Assembly: GCA_963779225.1 (NCBI GenBank)
Contig: CAVZWW010000001.1
Span: 372,001-436,000 of the forward strand
Direction: 5' to 3'
Source of the DNA: CAVPCZ01 sp963779225
Lineage (GTDB): Bacteria > Bacteroidota > Ignavibacteria > UBA10030 > UBA6906
DNA: 64,000 bases
The notes under the pieces are model-generated. The model was not told the origin of the DNA. It worked only from the letters and a program-made list of their open reading frames with translations, and ran no database searches. The position numbers and the translations under genes are program-made. The stretch's first letter is position 1. Each line of letters opens with the position of its first letter. Below, piece by piece: positions 61,629 to 64,000 of the stretch.

Positions 61629-64000
61629 TTGAAGACCCAGACGAGCAAGCGCACGACGTTCGGCAAAATTCCGGAGATCATCGACGCACCCGATCTTCTG
61701 AATATCCAGCTCGAGTCGTGGGACAGCTTCCTGCAAGCCGACATCGCCCCGTCACGCCGCAAGAACAGGGGCCTGCAGGCGGTGTTCAAAATGAATTTTC
61801 CCGTTACCGACGCACGCGAGAACTTTCTGCTCGAGTTCGTGGAGTACTACGTCGAAAAGCCGAAGTACACCGTCGCGGAATGCGTTGAACGCGGCCTCAC
61901 GTATGCCGTTCCCGTCAAGGCCAAACTCCGTTTGTCCCAGAAAGCGGAAGACGGCAAAAGTTTCGTCAATACCATCGAGCAGGACGTCTACCTCGGCAAC
62001 CTTCCCACCATGACGGGGAAGGGAACGTACATCATCAACGGCGCCGAGCGCGTCGTGGTGAGCCAGCTGCACCGTTCGCCGGGCGTCTTCTTCAGCGAAT
62101 CGATTCACCCCAACGGCACGCCGATCTACTCCGCGCGTATCATTCCGTTCCGCGGTTCGTGGGTGGAGTTCACGACGGACATCAACAATGTGATGTACGC
62201 CTACATCGACCGGAAGAAGAAGTTCCCTGTAACCACCCTCCTGCGCGCGCTCGGCTACAGTTCCGATGACGAAATCCTCCAGCTGTTCAACCTCGTCGAG
62301 GAAGTGGATGTCGCCAAGGTCGACCTCAAGACATTCGAAGGGCGAATCATCTGCAGCGATGTTGTCGACCGGAAAACGGGGGAAATCTTCATCGCGAAAG
62401 ACGCCGTGCTCACCGAAGAGCACATCAAGCGGATCAAGAAGACCGGGGTGAAGAAACTCCGCCTTCTCGTGCAACAGGGCGCCGAAGAGTCCGTGATTGC
62501 CAAGACGATCTCCAAAGACATCGTCCGCTCGGAAGAGGATGCTCTGACCGCCATCTACAAACAGCTCCGCTCCGGCGATGCGCCTGATCTGGAGACCGCC
62601 AAGACCCTGATCGACCGCCTCTTTTTCAATGAAAAACGGTACGACCTCGGTGATGTCGGGCGGTACAGGATCAACAGCAAGCTCGGCCTGGACACTCCGC
62701 CGAACACCACGACCCTGACGAAACAGGACATCGTGGCGATCATCAACTACCTGATCGAACTGCAGCAGAAGAAGCGTTCGGTGGATGACATCGATCACCT
62801 CGGCAACCGGCGTGTGCGTACGGTGGGCGAGCAGATCGCGCAGCAGTTCAACATCGGTCTTGCGCGCATGGCCCGTACCATCCGTGAGCGGATGAATGTG
62901 CGCGACAGCGAGAATCTGACGCCGCAGGACATGGTGAACGCGCGGACGATCAGCAGCGTCATCAACGCCTTCTTCGGCACCAACCCGCTGTCACAGTTTA
63001 TGGACCAGACCAACCCGCTGGCCGAGCTGACGAACAAACGCCGCATGTCTGCCCTCGGGCCGGGCGGGCTCACGCGTGAACGCGCCGGGTTCGAAGTCCG
63101 CGACGTGCACTACACCCACTACGGCCGCCTCTGTCCCATCGAGACGCCGGAAGGGCCGAACATCGGTTTGATCTCCTCGCTGTGTATTCACGCACGCGTG
63201 AACGAGTTCGGGTTTATCGAGACGCCCTACCGGCGCGTCAAGAACGGCCGGGTGCAGGACGATATCGAGTTTCTCACTGCCGAACAGGAAGAGGATCTCA
63301 CGATCGCCCAGGCCAATGCGCCGCTGGATGCGCGCGGAACATTCGAGAATGACCGCGTCAAGTCGCGCTACCAGAGCGACTTCCCGGTGGTGAAGCCGGA
63401 AGAAGTGCAGTACATGGACGTTGCGCCCAACCAGATCGTGAGTGCGGCGGCGGCGCTGATTCCCTTCCTGGAACACGACGATGCCAACCGCGCACTCATG
63501 GGCTCCAACATGCAGCGCCAGGCGGTCCCCCTGCTCCAGCCCGTGGCACCGCTGGTCGGGACAGGCCTGGAAGAGAAGATCGCCCGTGATGCCCGTGCGT
63601 TGATTGTTGCGGAACGGAACGGCGCGGTGACCTACGTGGACGCCGACCGGATCGTGGTCGAATACGACATCGACGAAAACAGCACCGAAGCCCTGATCTC
63701 GTTCGAAGACAAGCGTCGGGTGGAGTATCCGCTCACCAAGTTCTTCCGGACAAACCAGGATACCTGCATCAACCAGCGGGCTGTTGTGAAACCCGGCGAT
63801 CGCGTGCGCAAGGGTGATGTCCTCGCCGACGGCGCGGCGACCGACGGGGGCGAGCTGGCCCTGGGCCGTAATGTGGTGGTGGCGTTCATGCCGTGGAACG
63901 GGTATAACTTTGAAGACGCCATCATTGTCAGCGAACGGGTCGTGTCCCAGGATGTTTTTACCTCGATCCACATCGAGGAATTCGAACTCCAGGTACGCGA
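61629..64000 (+). CDS. rpoB: RNA polymerase beta subunit, 3' end outside the window
   Basis: The first 790 codons of RpoB. No ATG is available; the TTG at 61629, preceded by GAGAGGAG, is the most likely start and gives 'KTQTSKRTTFGKIPEI'. Recognised: 'YIINGAERVVVSQLHRSPGV', rifampicin cluster I 'PLSQFMDQTNPLAELTNKRR' followed by MSALGPGGL, 'YGRLCPIETPEGPNIGL', and 'NVVVAFMPWNGYNFEDAIIV'. Asn469 (codon 63033-63035) is at the place of E. coli His526. No frameshift is seen. Confidence 0.97.
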   Translation, partial: MKTQTSKRTTFGKIPEIIDAPDLLNIQLESWDSFLQADIAPSRRKNRGLQAVFKMNFPVTDARENFLLEFVEYYVEKPKYTVAECVERGLTYAVPVKAKLRLSQKAEDGKSFVNTIEQDVYLGNLPTMTGKGTYIINGAERVVVSQLHRSPGVFFSESIHPNGTPIYSARIIPFRGSWVEFTTDINNVMYAYIDRKKKFPVTTLLRALGYSSDDEILQLFNLVEEVDVAKVDLKTFEGRIICSDVVDRKTGEIFIAKDAVLTEEHIKRIKKTGVKKLRLLVQQGAEESVIAKTISKDIVRSEEDALTAIYKQLRSGDAPDLETAKTLIDRLFFNEKRYDLGDVGRYRINSKLGLDTPPNTTTLTKQDIVAIINYLIELQQKKRSVDDIDHLGNRRVRTVGEQIAQQFNIGLARMARTIRERMNVRDSENLTPQDMVNARTISSVINAFFGTNPLSQFMDQTNPLAELTNKRRMSALGPGGLTRERAGFEVRDVHYTHYGRLCPIETPEGPNIGLISSLCIHARVNEFGFIETPYRRVKNGRVQDDIEFLTAEQEEDLTIAQANAPLDARGTFENDRVKSRYQSDFPVVKPEEVQYMDVAPNQIVSAAAALIPFLEHDDANRALMGSNMQRQAVPLLQPVAPLVGTGLEEKIARDARALIVAERNGAVTYVDADRIVVEYDIDENSTEALISFEDKRRVEYPLTKFFRTNQDTCINQRAVVKPGDRVRKGDVLADGAATDGGELALGRNVVVAFMPWNGYNFEDAIIVSERVVSQDVFTSIHIEEFELQVR

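Overview
The window is a dense bacterial chromosome segment (roughly 58-60% G+C by eye) with no insertion sequences, CRISPR arrays, rRNA genes or prophage. The gene families (DUF2911, DUF2723, Hc1-like histone H1 homologue, FeoB-associated Cys-rich peptide, TolC-MacAB cassette, many TPR/HEAT/Sel1 proteins) suggest a member of the FCB superphylum near Ignavibacteriota/Chlorobiota. Canonical Shine-Dalgarno sites and TTGACA-17-TATATT type promoters occur throughout, which argues against Bacteroidia proper. This placement is an inference.

Layout. 1-7.7 kb: end of a TPR protein; a fur-feoA-feoB-FeoB-associated-DUF59 iron operon on the minus strand with a recognisable promoter and palindrome; a divergent deoxyhypusine-synthase-like gene and an Hc1-like gene; a minus-strand operon of a Zn-ribbon protein and rpsU; two small paralogous genes; a CAU tRNA. 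7.8-23.8 kb: the most distinctive region, an atypical type IV pilus/type II secretion-like cluster. It holds a response regulator, two PilB ATPases (one lacking the His box), PilC, PilT, a PilM-PilN fusion, a PilO protein with a PilP-like tail, a short secretin (frameshifted near its end), five pilin-like proteins that all begin Met-Gly followed at once by the membrane helix, and a lipoprotein with Ig-like domains. Sigma-54 type -24/-12 elements precede the response regulator and the first pilin, a weaker one precedes pilT, and a terminator closes the cluster. No prepilin peptidase is present.

23.9-32.1 kb: uvrA, an outer-membrane protein, an RlmI-like methyltransferase, a HAD phosphatase, a Gfo/Idh/MocA oxidoreductase and a CCA-adding enzyme. 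32.3-39.7 kb: an efflux operon (TolC, MacA-like adaptor, ABC ATPase, two permeases, Sel1-repeat protein) behind an ECF-type promoter. 39.7-45.4 kb (minus): hybrid histidine kinase, a large Rossmann protein, DUF2911, YbjQ and a lipoprotein. 45.7-49.4 kb (minus): an ECF sigma factor, its anti-sigma factor, a TPR/HEAT protein and a double-PDZ protein. 49.5-52.5 kb (minus): DUF1573, sialidase-like beta-propeller, EthD-like protein. 52.6-57.4 kb: glnE and a DUF2723 membrane protein.

57.4-64.0 kb: the translation/transcription block tRNA-Thr, Tyr, Gly, Thr, rpmG, tRNA-Trp, secE, nusG, rplK, rplA, rplJ, rplL, rpoB (cut by the window end). The tRNA order matches the tufB operon of E. coli but tuf is missing, with rpmG in its place. 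RpoB has Asn at the position of E. coli His526 in the rifampicin pocket.
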